DNA of 64,000 bases from Spirosoma radiotolerans (GTDB lineage Bacteria > Bacteroidota > Bacteroidia > Cytophagales > Spirosomataceae), in the NCBI RefSeq assembly GCF_000974425.1, contig NZ_CP010429.1:1364001-1428000 (forward strand), written 5' to 3'. The translations under genes were made by a program, and so were the position numbers. Shown here piece by piece: positions 51,910 to 61,318 of this stretch. The notes under the pieces are model-generated. The model saw nothing but the letters and a program-made list of their open reading frames with translations, made no database searches and was not told the origin of the DNA. Positions within the stretch are counted from its first letter, which is position 1; every line of letters starts with the position of its first letter.

Positions 51910-53574
51910 TTATAGTGAAACGCCCCGTTTCCAGGGAATGAAATCATCCTGACCAAGCCGTTCGGCCTGGGTAATTTCCTCACCCGATGCCAACCGGATA
52001 ATGTACTCCAGCATGGCGTGGGCATTTTGTTCGATGCTTTGTTCGCCATCGATGATGGGACCGCTGTCGAAGTCGATCACATCGGGCATCCGGTTTTTGA
52101 GAATGGTGTTGGTCGAAACCTTCACGACGGGGCAAACGGGGTTGCCCGTCGGTGTGCCAAGCCCGGTTGTAAAGACAATAACATTGGTGCCTGACCCGGC
52201 CATACCCGTTGTTGCCTCAACGTCGTTGCCCGGTGTGCAGAGTAAATTAAGGCCGGGTGTTGTGGCAGGTTCGGCATAGTCCAGCACATCCGCAACGGGT
52301 GCGGTGCCTCCTTTTTTTGCCGCCCCTGCCGATTTAATGGCATCCGTGATGAGGCCGTCTTTGATATTACCCGGCGAGGGGTTCATATCAAAGCCCGATC
52401 CGGCGGCTTCGGCCTGCGCCGAGTAATCGCCCATCAGCGTAATGAATTTTTGCGCTTTGGCAGAATCATCGGTGCGGTTAATCAATTCCTGTTCCACTCC
52501 GTTGAGCTCTGGAAATTCAGCCAGAACCGTTTTGCCGCCCAGAGTCACCAGAATATCCGACAATTGTCCAAGGGCTGGATTGGCCGAAATGCCGGAAAAG
52601 CCGTCGGAACCACCACATTTTAACCCAACGGTCAAGGCGCTGAGCGGGGCGGGTTGCCGTTCGAGTTTATTGACTTCTACCAGGCCAAGAAACGTTTCTT
52701 TTACAGCCTGCGACATCAGCGCATATTCGGTACCCGCCTGTTGCTCAAACAAAAGCAGGGGTTTGTTAAACTTCGGATTCTGCCGCTTGATCTCGGCCGA
52801 AATCATATCGACCTGCAAATGCTGACAACCCAGGCTAAGCACTGTTGCCCCGGCCACATTGGGATTGTTAATGAACCCGGCCAATAACGAACACAAATAG
52901 CCGGAATCCTGCCGGGTGCCACCACAACCCATTTCGTGGGTCAAAAATTTGATACCATCGATGTGTTTGAAAGGCCGGTCTGGATGGTGGTTAATGGTGC
53001 GAATCTGGGATTCGTCGACGAAAGGCTGCATTTTTTTGGCAATATCCATTTCGCCGGCTTTGTACAGGCTCAGTAATTCATGCACCTGCGTCCGGTACGT
53101 TTCGGGTTGTGCATAGCCCAACTCGCGCTCAAAGGCATCTTTCAGAATGAGAACGTTACGGTTTTCGCAGAACACCAGGGGCACAACCAGCCAATAGTTG
53201 CGCGTCCCGACGCTGCCATCGGCCCGGTGATACCCCATAAACGTCCGGTCCGCCCAGGCCGAAATGTTGGGTGGCTGCCAGGCATAAGGTTGCTTTTTAT
53301 CAAGGCCGTATGGGTCGGCGTCATGTTTCAGGTTGAACGTCGTGATGGGCTCGCCCCGGCGAATGGCCTGGGTAGCTTTGCCAACTAACACGCCATACAT
53401 GGTAATTGGATCGCCGGGCTGCCGATCTTCGGTTACAAATTTGTGCTTGGCGCCAACGGCATAAGGTAAGTCGTAGGTTGTATGATCAAACTCAATTCGT
53501 TCTCCGGCGTCCAGATTACGCAACGCAACAATGACGTTATCGGCAGGATGAACTTTTAATACACGGGCAGGCAT
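51910..53574 (-). CDS. UxaA-family sugar-acid dehydratase (altronate dehydratase-like)
   Basis: A 554-residue enzyme; I start at ATG 53574 (MPARVLKVHPADN) since an upstream start at 53634 adds an unrelated segment. The N-terminal SAF domain (1-105) precedes the dehydratase core. Fe-S and metal-type motifs are visible: MGCGGTRQDSGYLCSLLAGF, VLSLGCQHLQ and LKCGGSDGFSGISAN. UxaA removes water from D-altronate to give 2-keto-3-deoxy-gluconate. In this cluster it would dehydrate the acid made by the lactonase, where better-known fucose clusters use an enolase-type enzyme. Confidence 0.9.
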   Translation of the reverse strand: MPARVLKVHPADNVIVALRNLDAGERIEFDHTTYDLPYAVGAKHKFVTEDRQPGDPITMYGVLVGKATQAIRRGEPITTFNLKHDADPYGLDKKQPYAWQPPNISAWADRTFMGYHRADGSVGTRNYWLVVPLVFCENRNVLILKDAFERELGYAQPETYRTQVHELLSLYKAGEMDIAKKMQPFVDESQIRTINHHPDRPFKHIDGIKFLTHEMGCGGTRQDSGYLCSLLAGFINNPNVAGATVLSLGCQHLQVDMISAEIKRQNPKFNKPLLLFEQQAGTEYALMSQAVKETFLGLVEVNKLERQPAPLSALTVGLKCGGSDGFSGISANPALGQLSDILVTLGGKTVLAEFPELNGVEQELINRTDDSAKAQKFITLMGDYSAQAEAAGSGFDMNPSPGNIKDGLITDAIKSAGAAKKGGTAPVADVLDYAEPATTPGLNLLCTPGNDVEATTGMAGSGTNVIVFTTGLGTPTGNPVCPVVKVSTNTILKNRMPDVIDFDSGPIIDGEQSIEQNAHAMLEYIIRLASGEEITQAERLGQDDFIPWKRGVSL

Positions 53575-53709
53575 CTGAAAATGAATAAGGTATAAATCGG
53601 TAAGTCGAAACGGACATAAATATACCACCTCCACGAAAAACTTTGTTCAACTCTATTGCGAATGTGACGGCCAATGCCAAGTTTTGATACTTGAATTCCT
53701 ACCTTAATC

Positions 53710-54915
53710 ATGCCCCCACCGTTGTCTACTACCCAAACTGGCTTTACAGCCAACCGTTTGATGTCCATGGATGCCTATCGGGGCTTTGTGATGACATTAA
53801 TGGCAGCCGAGATGCTGCAATTCGAGCAACTGCACGAAGCGTTTCCTGCGAGTGGTTTCTGGGCTTTTCTGGCTCATCATCAAAGTCATGTTGCCTGGGC
53901 GGGTTGCTCGTTGCACGACCTGATCCAGCCGTCGTTCTCGTTTCTGGTCGGGGTGGCGCTGCCGTATTCAATGGCCAGCCGGGCCGGATTGGGCCAATCG
54001 CCAGCCGCGCAATTTGGGCGGGCATTACGCCGGTCGCTGATCCTGATCCTACTGGGGATTTTTTTGCGGTCAACGCACGCCAGTCAAACCAATTTTACTT
54101 TTGAAGACACCCTGACGCAAATTGGCCTTGGCTATCCCTTCCTGTTTTTACTGGGAAAAGCAAACGTCCGAACCATCTGGATGGCGCTGGCTGCTATTCT
54201 GGTTGGGTATTGGCTGGCCTTTATTCTCTATCCTGCTCCCGGCCCTGATTTTCCGTATGCTGCTGTTGGCGTTCCGGCAGACTGGCCGGAGCATTACAGC
54301 GGGCTGATGGCTCATTTTAACAAAAACAGCAATCTGGCCTGGGCGTTTGATACCTGGTTTCTCAATCTTTTTCCCCGGGAAAAACCGTTCCTCTTCAACG
54401 GGGGCGGGTATGCCACACTCAGTTTTATACCAACCCTGGGCACGATGTTGCTGGGCCTGGTGGCTGGACGGTGGCTACGGTCGGGGCTGACGCAACGGGA
54501 GATTGTAAAGCGATTTCTGATCGCTGGGGGCGTTGGCCTAGCCGCTGGCCTGATTCTGCACATTTCGGGTATTTGTCCGATCGTGAAGCGTATCTGGACC
54601 CCCGCCTGGGTGTTGTTCAGTGGAGGCTGGTGTTTCTGGTTGCTTGCTCTTTTCTACAGCCTTATTGATGTGGCCAACAAGCGGGACTGGGCCTTTCCCC
54701 TCATTGTTGTTGGCATGAACTCAATTGCCATTTACTGCCTGGTGCATCTGATTGACCGGTTCATAATTACGTCGCTTTACACGCATCTGGGACAAGGGCC
54801 CTTTCTGCTGCTCGGGCCTGCCTACGAGCAACTGTTGGTTGGTCTGGTTACGTTAGGCCTGTTTTACCTTATTCTTCGGTGGATGTACCGTCGGAAACTC
54901 TTTATTCGTATCTAA
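53710..54915 (+). CDS. HGSNAT-like (DUF5009) membrane acyltransferase
   Basis: A 401-residue polytopic protein with about ten to eleven helices. The N-terminal [17 protein letters not shown] is typical of the family related to lysosomal heparan-alpha-glucosaminide N-acetyltransferase, which acetylates terminal glucosamine across a membrane; the luminal His is probably in the [11 protein letters not shown] region. The activity in Bacteroidota is unproven. It lies 135 bp from the divergent UxaA gene and 3 bp from adenine deaminase on the same strand. Confidence 0.83.
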   Translation: MPPPLSTTQTGFTANRLMSMDAYRGFVMTLMAAEMLQFEQLHEAFPASGFWAFLAHHQSHVAWAGCSLHDLIQPSFSFLVGVALPYSMASRAGLGQSPAAQFGRALRRSLILILLGIFLRSTHASQTNFTFEDTLTQIGLGYPFLFLLGKANVRTIWMALAAILVGYWLAFILYPAPGPDFPYAAVGVPADWPEHYSGLMAHFNKNSNLAWAFDTWFLNLFPREKPFLFNGGGYATLSFIPTLGTMLLGLVAGRWLRSGLTQREIVKRFLIAGGVGLAAGLILHISGICPIVKRIWTPAWVLFSGGWCFWLLALFYSLIDVANKRDWAFPLIVVGMNSIAIYCLVHLIDRFIITSLYTHLGQGPFLLLGPAYEQLLVGLVTLGLFYLILRWMYRRKLFIRI

Positions 54916-54918
54916 TAC

Positions 54919-56580
54919 ATGCTCAGCGCCAATATCCTGAATCTGTTCGATCAGACAATTTTTTACGGTACGATTTCGGTCGAAAATGGCCGCATCGCCC
55001 AGATCGATCGGTTGGGTGCCGAACGTCCCGGCGAGCCGTATGTGTTGCCCGGATTCGTGGACGCGCACGTCCATGTAGAAAGCTCCTTGCTGACACCTCC
55101 GCAGTTTGCGCGTCTGGCGGTTGTTCATGGTACAGTAGCAACCGTATCGGACCCGCACGAAATTGGAAATGTGTTAGGCGTTGCAGGCGTCAAGTACATG
55201 GTTGACGAAGCCCGTCGGGTACCGTTCAAATTTATGTTCGGGGCACCTTCCTGCGTTCCGGCCACTCCCTTCGAGACTGCCGGCGCGACGATCAGCGCCC
55301 AGGATGTGCGAGCTTTACTGGCCATGAAGGAAATTGGCTACCTGGCCGAGGTCATGAACTTTCCGGGTGTGTTGCACGAAGACCCCGATATGATGGCTAA
55401 AATTGCCCTGGCCAAAGCGTTCAACAAGCCTGTCGATGGCCATGCCCCCGGCCTGACCGGCAACGACGCACAGCGGTATATGGATGCCGGTATCAGCACC
55501 GACCATGAATGTTTTACGTACGAAGAAGGCTTGGACAAGGCTCAACGAGGTATGAATATCCTGATTCGGGAGGGGAGCGCGGCCCGTAATTTCGAAGCGC
55601 TGATCCCGCTGCTGGCCGAGTTTCCAACGCAGATCATGTTCTGTTCCGACGATAAACACCCCGATACCCTGGCCCAAGGGCACATCAATCAGTTGGTGGT
55701 ACGAGCGTTGAAGAAAGGCCATTCGCTTTGGCAAACCCTACGGGCGGCCTGCCTGAATCCGGTACTTCATTACCGGTTGCCGGTTGGGCTGTTGCGTGAG
55801 GGCGATCCCGCTGATTACATTGTGGTCACTGATTTGACGGAACTACGTGTAGAGCAAACCGTAATCAATGGGGAAATCGTCGCTCAGAATGGCCAGTCGG
55901 CTATACCGGATTGGCGAAGTGAACACGTTAATCAATTTAGCTGCTCGCCCAAAACACCGACTGACTTTGCCGTAGAAGTCGATCTTTCGGCAGGCAAGCC
56001 ACTTATTCGGGTTATAGAAGCGCTGGATGGGCAGCTCATTACGAACGAGTTACAGGAGGAGGCCCGAATCGAAAATGGAGAAATAGTACCCGACACGGAC
56101 CGCGATATCCTGAAACTGGTTGTGGTTAATCGGTACCAGAATGCGCCCCCGGCCGTCGCCTTTATTAAAAATGTGGGACTGAAACAGGGTGCCATTGCCT
56201 CGTCTGTTGGGCACGATTCGCATAATATTACAGCCGTTGGCTGCGATGACGAAAGTATCTGCCGGGCCGTTAATCTGGTCATCGAAGCGAAAGGTGGCTT
56301 GTCGGCCGTGGGGGCGAGCCATAACACACAGGCGCCCGTGTCCATGTTGCTGCCGCTGCCGGTGGCGGGGCTAATGACCGATGCAGATGGGTATGAGGTC
56401 GCCGATCAATATGCGGCTCTGGACCAGTTTGCCAAGCACGTGTTAGCGAGTACCCTGACGGCTCCTTTTATGACCCTATCCTTCATGGCGTTACTTGTTA
56501 TTCCTTCGCTAAAGTTGAGTGATAAAGGATTATTCGATGGGCAAACGTTTGAATTTACCCCTCTTCAAATAGTGAAATGA
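54919..56580 (+). CDS. ade: Adenine deaminase
   Basis: A 553-residue amidohydrolase that turns adenine into hypoxanthine and ammonia. Metal and substrate motifs are visible: DAHVHVESS (H-x-H), SDPHEIGNV, GHAPGLTG, DHECFTYEE and FCSDDKHPDTLA (Asp). It starts 3 bp after the HGSNAT-like gene, so the two are co-transcribed, an unusual pairing with no obvious functional link. AMP nucleosidase at 22169 produces its substrate. Confidence 0.95.
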   Translation: MLSANILNLFDQTIFYGTISVENGRIAQIDRLGAERPGEPYVLPGFVDAHVHVESSLLTPPQFARLAVVHGTVATVSDPHEIGNVLGVAGVKYMVDEARRVPFKFMFGAPSCVPATPFETAGATISAQDVRALLAMKEIGYLAEVMNFPGVLHEDPDMMAKIALAKAFNKPVDGHAPGLTGNDAQRYMDAGISTDHECFTYEEGLDKAQRGMNILIREGSAARNFEALIPLLAEFPTQIMFCSDDKHPDTLAQGHINQLVVRALKKGHSLWQTLRAACLNPVLHYRLPVGLLREGDPADYIVVTDLTELRVEQTVINGEIVAQNGQSAIPDWRSEHVNQFSCSPKTPTDFAVEVDLSAGKPLIRVIEALDGQLITNELQEEARIENGEIVPDTDRDILKLVVVNRYQNAPPAVAFIKNVGLKQGAIASSVGHDSHNITAVGCDDESICRAVNLVIEAKGGLSAVGASHNTQAPVSMLLPLPVAGLMTDADGYEVADQYAALDQFAKHVLASTLTAPFMTLSFMALLVIPSLKLSDKGLFDGQTFEFTPLQIVK

Positions 56581-56598
56581 CCCCACTAAAAAATTTTA

Positions 56599-56627
56599 TT
56601 TGCTAACTATTTTAAATTCTATTTTTT
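56599..56627 (+). promoter_or_regulatory. Candidate Bacteroidetes promoter for the second ECF sigma gene
   Basis: TTTG (56599-56602), 17-bp spacer, then TATTTTTT (56620-56627), a seven-of-eight match to TAnnTTTG. It is 58 bp upstream of the ATG. Confidence 0.35.
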
Positions 56628-56685
56628 ATGGGTAGGTTTACACTCCTCAAGGCTATTCCTAACCTTAATCTTTCACATCCCGACT

Positions 56686-57285
56686 ATGGCTCGCTCACGC
56701 TCCCAAACCGGCCCCGACGACGAAACCCTCTGGAATCAGTTTCGCGGTGGCGATGAAAATGCGTTTGCCCGATTGTACCAAAATTATGTTCAAACCCTCT
56801 ACCACTACTGCGCTCACTTTGCTACTGACCGCGCCTTAATTAAAGATTGCATCCACGACCTATTTGTTGAATTGTGGAAACACCGTACGACCATCGGGCC
56901 AACAACCTCCGTACGTTTTTACCTGATGGCATCCATCAAACGCAAGCTGGTTCGGCACTTAACGGCTGAGCAGAAATTAGTTAGTCAGGACGACATGATC
57001 AATGGTCGGCGCGTTGGCGATACGTTGCCTGGGGCTGACCCATCGCACGAAAACCTGTTGATTGCTCATGAAGAAGATTCGTACATGACGGATTGTCTGC
57101 ATCAGGCGCTCGACAAACTTCCCCGCCGTCAGCGTGAAGCCGTTCACCTGCGGTACTTCCAAAACATGAGTAATGAGGAAATTTCTTCACTCATGGAAAT
57201 CAATATCCAATCCGTTTATAACCTGATCTTCGGCGCTATGAGCAACCTCAAGCGGTATGTCACGCTTGAAAATGTGTCACTCTGA
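56686..57285 (+). CDS. RNA polymerase ECF sigma factor (SigE-like), orphan
   Basis: A 199-residue sigma factor. Region 2 (about 25-95) has NAFARLYQNYVQTLYHYC and IKDCIHDLFVELWKHR. Region 4 (about 140-195) has LPRRQREAVHLRYFQNMSN then EEISSLMEINIQSVYNLIF. Unlike the ECF gene at 3856 it has no anti-sigma-like or SusC gene beside it; a terminator follows directly. Its partner must lie elsewhere. Confidence 0.95.
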   Translation: MARSRSQTGPDDETLWNQFRGGDENAFARLYQNYVQTLYHYCAHFATDRALIKDCIHDLFVELWKHRTTIGPTTSVRFYLMASIKRKLVRHLTAEQKLVSQDDMINGRRVGDTLPGADPSHENLLIAHEEDSYMTDCLHQALDKLPRRQREAVHLRYFQNMSNEEISSLMEINIQSVYNLIFGAMSNLKRYVTLENVSL

Positions 57286-57309
57286 CGCTGTATAACCCTC
57301 GACTTTTCT

Positions 57310-57346
57310 AATCCCGATAGCTGCCAGCCAATTATCGGGATTTTTA
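57310..57346 (+). terminator. Rho-independent terminator after the second ECF sigma gene
   Basis: AATCCCGATA (57310-57319) pairs perfectly with TATCGGGATT (57333-57342), followed by TTTTTATTT. It is 25 bp after the stop codon. Confidence 0.88.
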
Positions 57347-57489
57347 TTTGTCATTTTCCGGGCGCTGTCCGGTGTCCAACTTAACCCTGCCAATTACCGC
57401 TCAAGCACTTCTGTACAGTAGGTCGGTGTAGCGGATGGATAACCAGTTTATGTCTTGTAAAGACTCCGTGGTTCGGGTAACTTCGCTGA

Positions 57490-58761
57490 ATGAATACAGA
57501 CTCAACGCCCTTACCTGAGCGGGTTCGTCCCCGCGTTTTGGATGATGTAATTGGACAGCGCAAACTCATTGGCCCGTCGGGTGCCCTCCGGCGAGCCGTA
57601 GAATCAGGACGTTTACCATCCATGATTTTGTGGGGGCCACCGGGCGTTGGCAAAACAACCTTGGCGTTGTTACTGGCCGAGGCTGTTAAGCGCCCTTTTA
57701 TTGCCTTAAGCGCTATCAATTCAGGCGTTAAGGAAATTCGGGAGGTGTTAAGTCGTCCGGGCGGCCTGTTTTCGCCGGTAGTGTTCATCGATGAAATCCA
57801 CCGATTCAATAAAAGCCAGCAAGACGCTCTGCTCGGGGCGGTCGAAAAAGGTCAGATTACACTCATCGGCGCTACGACAGAAAATCCCTCTTTTGAAGTA
57901 AACAGCGCCCTGCTATCCCGTTGCCAGGTTTACGTGCTGGAAGGGCTTAATCGGGAGGAGTTGATTCAGCTTATCGACCGGGCCATTGCGCAGGATACCT
58001 TCCTCCAGTCGAAACGAATTACCGTCGAATCATACGATGCGTTATTGCGACTGTCTGGTGGCGATGGACGTAAATTACTTAATCTGCTTGAACTGGTGGC
58101 TTCGGCGCACGTGTCTGCTGATCCGTTAATTATTACCGACGAGGGTGTAACCGCCGTTGCCCAACAGAATATTGCGCGCTACGATAAATCAGGCGAGCAG
58201 CATTATGACATAATTTCGGCCTTTATTAAGTCCCTGCGTGGCTCCGACCCAAACGCAGCCTTGTACTGGATGGCGCGCATGATCGTGGCCGGTGAAGATC
58301 CGGTCTTTATTGCCCGCCGTATGCTGATCATGGCTTCGGAAGATATTGGCAACGCCAACCCTACGGCCATGATTATGGCATCGGAAGCCGTACAGGCCAT
58401 TCGGTCGATTGGCATGCCGGAAGGCCGGATTATTCTGTCGCAGGTGGCGGTGTACCTGGCAACGTCGCCTAAGAGTAACGCGAGTTATGTGGCTATTGAT
58501 GAAGCCATTGCGCTGGCGGAGCAAACGGCGCATTTGCCCGTTCCCCTGCACTTACGAAACGCCCCTACGAAGCTGATGAAAGAGATTGGCTACGGAAAGG
58601 AGTATCAGTATGCGCACGGCTACGAAGGCAACTTTGCGCTCCAAAACTTTCTGCCTGATGAGTTGAAAGGGCGCAGACTTTACGATCCCGGCCATAACGC
58701 CCGTGAAGCCGAGATTCGGCGGAGTTTACAAAAATGGTGGGGAGACTGGTACGGATATTAG
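57490..58761 (+). CDS. rarA: Replication-associated recombination ATPase RarA (MgsA)
   Basis: A 423-residue clamp-loader-like AAA+ protein that acts at stalled replication forks. Walker A is ILWGPPGVGKTTLALLL and Walker B is VVFIDEIHRFNKSQQDALL; sensor 1 is LIGATTENPSFEVN. The C-terminal tetramerisation domain (about 290-423) contains KYQYAHGYEGN-type sequence and ends DPGHNAREAEIRRSLQKWWG. Length matches E. coli RarA closely. Confidence 0.96.
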   Translation: MNTDSTPLPERVRPRVLDDVIGQRKLIGPSGALRRAVESGRLPSMILWGPPGVGKTTLALLLAEAVKRPFIALSAINSGVKEIREVLSRPGGLFSPVVFIDEIHRFNKSQQDALLGAVEKGQITLIGATTENPSFEVNSALLSRCQVYVLEGLNREELIQLIDRAIAQDTFLQSKRITVESYDALLRLSGGDGRKLLNLLELVASAHVSADPLIITDEGVTAVAQQNIARYDKSGEQHYDIISAFIKSLRGSDPNAALYWMARMIVAGEDPVFIARRMLIMASEDIGNANPTAMIMASEAVQAIRSIGMPEGRIILSQVAVYLATSPKSNASYVAIDEAIALAEQTAHLPVPLHLRNAPTKLMKEIGYGKEYQYAHGYEGNFALQNFLPDELKGRRLYDPGHNAREAEIRRSLQKWWGDWYGY

Positions 58762-58773
58762 GAGCAAGAAAAG

Positions 58774-59559
58774 CTAGTGAAATAAGCTACGCTTGAATCT
58801 TTGCCAGCGGGAAGGTGACTTGATAACACAGACTACACCTCCGCTGATTGACGCGAACTTTAATCGGCTTAGCCTACGTACGATGATATCGTCAAGAACA
58901 TAGCTCGTGATTGACGGTGATGCGTTAAATGAAATTGACTTTGGAATATGGTCGGGCGCATAAGCCCTGGCCGTCATCTCCGAAACAAACAGTTGAGAGG
59001 GAATGTCCAGTTCAAACAGGCCAGCACTATCTGTTTCTGTTTGCTGATAATCCGCCAGTCGTCCAATGGCAACGTTAGCTCCCTGAACAGGAACAAGGTT
59101 TCCACTCGAATCGAGGCTCATCACTCGTCCACGGATCGTCCATTTTTTATCTGAATCGGTGACCTTTTGACTAGGCCCTGGGATTGTGCTGGAGTCAGTT
59201 TGAACGGAAGTTGAGCGAGCCGAAGCAGCATGTGCGGAATTGCTGCTTTGGCTTAGTTGCGCTTTGGCCGTTTGCCAGCCCAATAAACTCATTGTCAATA
59301 GGCCTATCCACCGACGCCAGGCCTGAGCAGTGCCCACCGTTGACGGAACCAATGGCCGGTTTAACTGGTCATCCCGAAAACGCCCGCAGCCTACTTCGGA
59401 AGATCGGCTAAGACGTCTAACCAATTCCTGGTCAGAAAGCGCCGTGTAATCGACGACTGTTTTCTGGCAACTGGCACAAAACCGGCCTTGTTGGGTTGGT
59501 TGCATATCGTCCCAGCGTTCGGGACAGGGGAGCGGAATCTGGACAGTGATGGGGCGCAT
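58774..59559 (-). CDS. Membrane-anchored CarboxypepD_reg-like protein with Cys motif
   Basis: A 261-residue protein of a form common in Bacteroidota. The N-terminal part (1-50) has PERWDDMQPTQQGRFCASCQ, a C-x-x-C knuckle that may bind zinc. One membrane helix lies at about 82-98 (RWIGLLTMSLLGWQTA). A beta-sandwich of carboxypeptidase-regulatory type follows (about 140-210, WTIRGRVMSLDSSGNLVPVQ). The function is unknown; it may help anchor or assemble envelope proteins. Confidence 0.8.
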   Translation of the reverse strand: MRPITVQIPLPCPERWDDMQPTQQGRFCASCQKTVVDYTALSDQELVRRLSRSSEVGCGRFRDDQLNRPLVPSTVGTAQAWRRWIGLLTMSLLGWQTAKAQLSQSSNSAHAASARSTSVQTDSSTIPGPSQKVTDSDKKWTIRGRVMSLDSSGNLVPVQGANVAIGRLADYQQTETDSAGLFELDIPSQLFVSEMTARAYAPDHIPKSISFNASPSITSYVLDDIIVRRLSRLKFASISGGVVCVIKSPSRWQRFKRSLFH

Positions 59560-59619
59560 AGAGTTAAACTAAGGGTTTTCTTTTCAGCTACATCACCTTG
59601 ACCGAAAGTTGGTGGGCGA

Positions 59620-59862
59620 TTAAGTGAGAGAGCTATCGCGAACCAGCACCGCTACGGTAACACCCTCCGGAGTAGCTTCAACAATGAAACGATCAAGGGT
59701 GACGCCGTGAGTCTGGAAAATGGATAACATGGGTAGTAGATCAAGATAAGGTCCTACCGAAGATATCCTGAAGAGATGCGTATTATCATCTGGAATTAGA
59801 TTGTGTACTTTCACGTACGCATCCGCTAAATCGCCAAAAATGGCGGTAAAGGTGTCTATCAT
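59620..59862 (-). CDS. Small hypothetical protein (80 aa)
   Basis: MIDTFTAIFGDLADAYVKVHN opens a short protein with mixed helix and strand and no signal peptide, membrane helix or cysteine. It ends RFIVEATPEGVTVAVLVRDS, which looks like a beta-hairpin. I recognise no family. It is monocistronic between two other leftward genes. Confidence 0.6.
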   Translation of the reverse strand: MIDTFTAIFGDLADAYVKVHNLIPDDNTHLFRISSVGPYLDLLPMLSIFQTHGVTLDRFIVEATPEGVTVAVLVRDSSLT

Positions 59863-59997
59863 GAAGCCAGAATGGTCGGTTGTAAATTCTGATAAAAGTA
59901 AATGATCTATTAAGTAAACTATAACTATGGTATATAAATAGTGTTAATATCTTTTATCTGGTATTGGGATAGTATACATTTGAGTGTGCAGACAGTA

Positions 59998-60033
59998 GGC
60001 AGCCAACAAAGTAATGCGTATTTATTGGCTGCC
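59998..60033. terminator. Stem-loop after proA
   Basis: GGCAGCCAA (59998-60006) pairs perfectly with TTGGCTGCC (60025-60033). It lies 32 bp beyond the proA stop and before the small gene at 59620. The T-tract is short on either strand, so termination strength is unclear. Confidence 0.55.
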
Positions 60034-60065
60034 TTTAACAAACTAAAGCTGCGATAAACCGGAAA

Positions 60066-61316
60066 TCACCACCGTACTTGACCGTCGCCCACAACAATCC
60101 ATTTTTCGGTTACCAGCTTTTCGAGGGCAAACGGACCACGGGCGTGGAGCTTCTGGGTAGAGATGCCAATTTCGGCACCGAGGCCAAATACCCCGCCGTC
60201 GGTAAACCGAGTGGAGGCATTCGCGTAAACCGCAGCTGCATCCACTTCGAACAGAAACCGATTAATCAGTGCCTGATTCTGCGACAGGATGGCTTCTGAA
60301 TGGCGCGAAGAATACGTTTGAAGGTGGGAAAGCGCTTCGTCCAGACCAGTTACCACTTTTACGGCACATTTATAGTCTAAAAACTCACGGCCGAAATCTT
60401 CCTGTTGGGCGTGCTGTAGATTCGTGTAACCCGCTTTTTCAAAGATTGGGTACGCCGTTTCATCGGCGAAGACTTCAACATTCCATTTGGCAAAGTCGGC
60501 GGTTAGCATGGGCAGAAACTGGTCGGCGATGGTTTCATCGACCAGCACACAATCGAGTGAGTTACAGACCGACGGCCGGGAAACGCGGGCATTGACAACA
60601 ATGGCAACGGCTTTATCCAGATCGGCACTTTCTTCAACGTAGGTGTGGCAAACACCGGCACCGGTTTCGATGGTGGGCACCAGCGAGTTTTTGCGGACGA
60701 ACTGGATCAGCGACTCCGAACCGCGCGGAATAATAATATCCACGTAGCGTGTAGCCGTCAGTAGTTCATTGACAACCGCACGATCGGGGGGGAGCAGCGT
60801 CACGGCGGCTTTCGGTACGCCAAATTCAACCAATACGCCCTGAATAAGGCTAATCAGATACCGATTGGAAAAGTCGGCTTCTTTGCCGCCTTTCAGGACA
60901 CAGGCATTCCCCGACCGCAAACAGACCGATGCCACATCGACGGTTACGTTCGGACGCGCTTCATAGATAACACCCACAACACCCAGTGGTACGGTAATTT
61001 TCTTAAGCTGAAGACCCTGCTCAATGCCACGTTCCAACAGCACTTCATTCGCTGGGTCGGGCAAAACAGCTACCTGACGCAGACTTGATGACAGATCGGC
61101 CACGCGGGCTGCCGTTAGCTTCAGTCGGTCATACTTTGGATCAGACGTCGGCATTCGGTCGAGGTCTTTCTGATTTTCGGCCAGAATCGCAGTGGTGTTT
61201 TCGGCCAGTACATCGGCCAGCCGGTTGAGCATGTCGGTCTTTTGAGCTGGGCTCAGCCGCCGAACGATGGCTGCGGCCTGTTGAGTGGCCTGGAGAAGGG
61301 GTGTAATAGGTGTCAT
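60066..61316 (-). CDS. proA: Glutamate-5-semialdehyde dehydrogenase
   Basis: A 416-residue enzyme that reduces glutamyl-5-phosphate with NADPH in proline synthesis. The catalytic Cys is in SRPSVCNSLDCVLVDE; LGVVGVIYEARPNVTVDVAS and IIPRGSESLIQFVRKNS are also typical. It starts 2 bp after the proB stop, so it is translated from the proB message and probably forms the functional channelling pair. Confidence 0.96.
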   Translation of the reverse strand: MTPITPLLQATQQAAAIVRRLSPAQKTDMLNRLADVLAENTTAILAENQKDLDRMPTSDPKYDRLKLTAARVADLSSSLRQVAVLPDPANEVLLERGIEQGLQLKKITVPLGVVGVIYEARPNVTVDVASVCLRSGNACVLKGGKEADFSNRYLISLIQGVLVEFGVPKAAVTLLPPDRAVVNELLTATRYVDIIIPRGSESLIQFVRKNSLVPTIETGAGVCHTYVEESADLDKAVAIVVNARVSRPSVCNSLDCVLVDETIADQFLPMLTADFAKWNVEVFADETAYPIFEKAGYTNLQHAQQEDFGREFLDYKCAVKVVTGLDEALSHLQTYSSRHSEAILSQNQALINRFLFEVDAAAVYANASTRFTDGGVFGLGAEIGISTQKLHARGPFALEKLVTEKWIVVGDGQVRW

Positions 61317-61318
61317 GA

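Noticed and set aside
47596..53574. Hexuronate (galacturonate/altronate) pathway
   Set aside because: UxaA alone would fit, but no UxaB, UxaC, KdgK or KdgA partner is present; lactonase, SDR and FAH hydrolase fit a non-phosphorylative route better.
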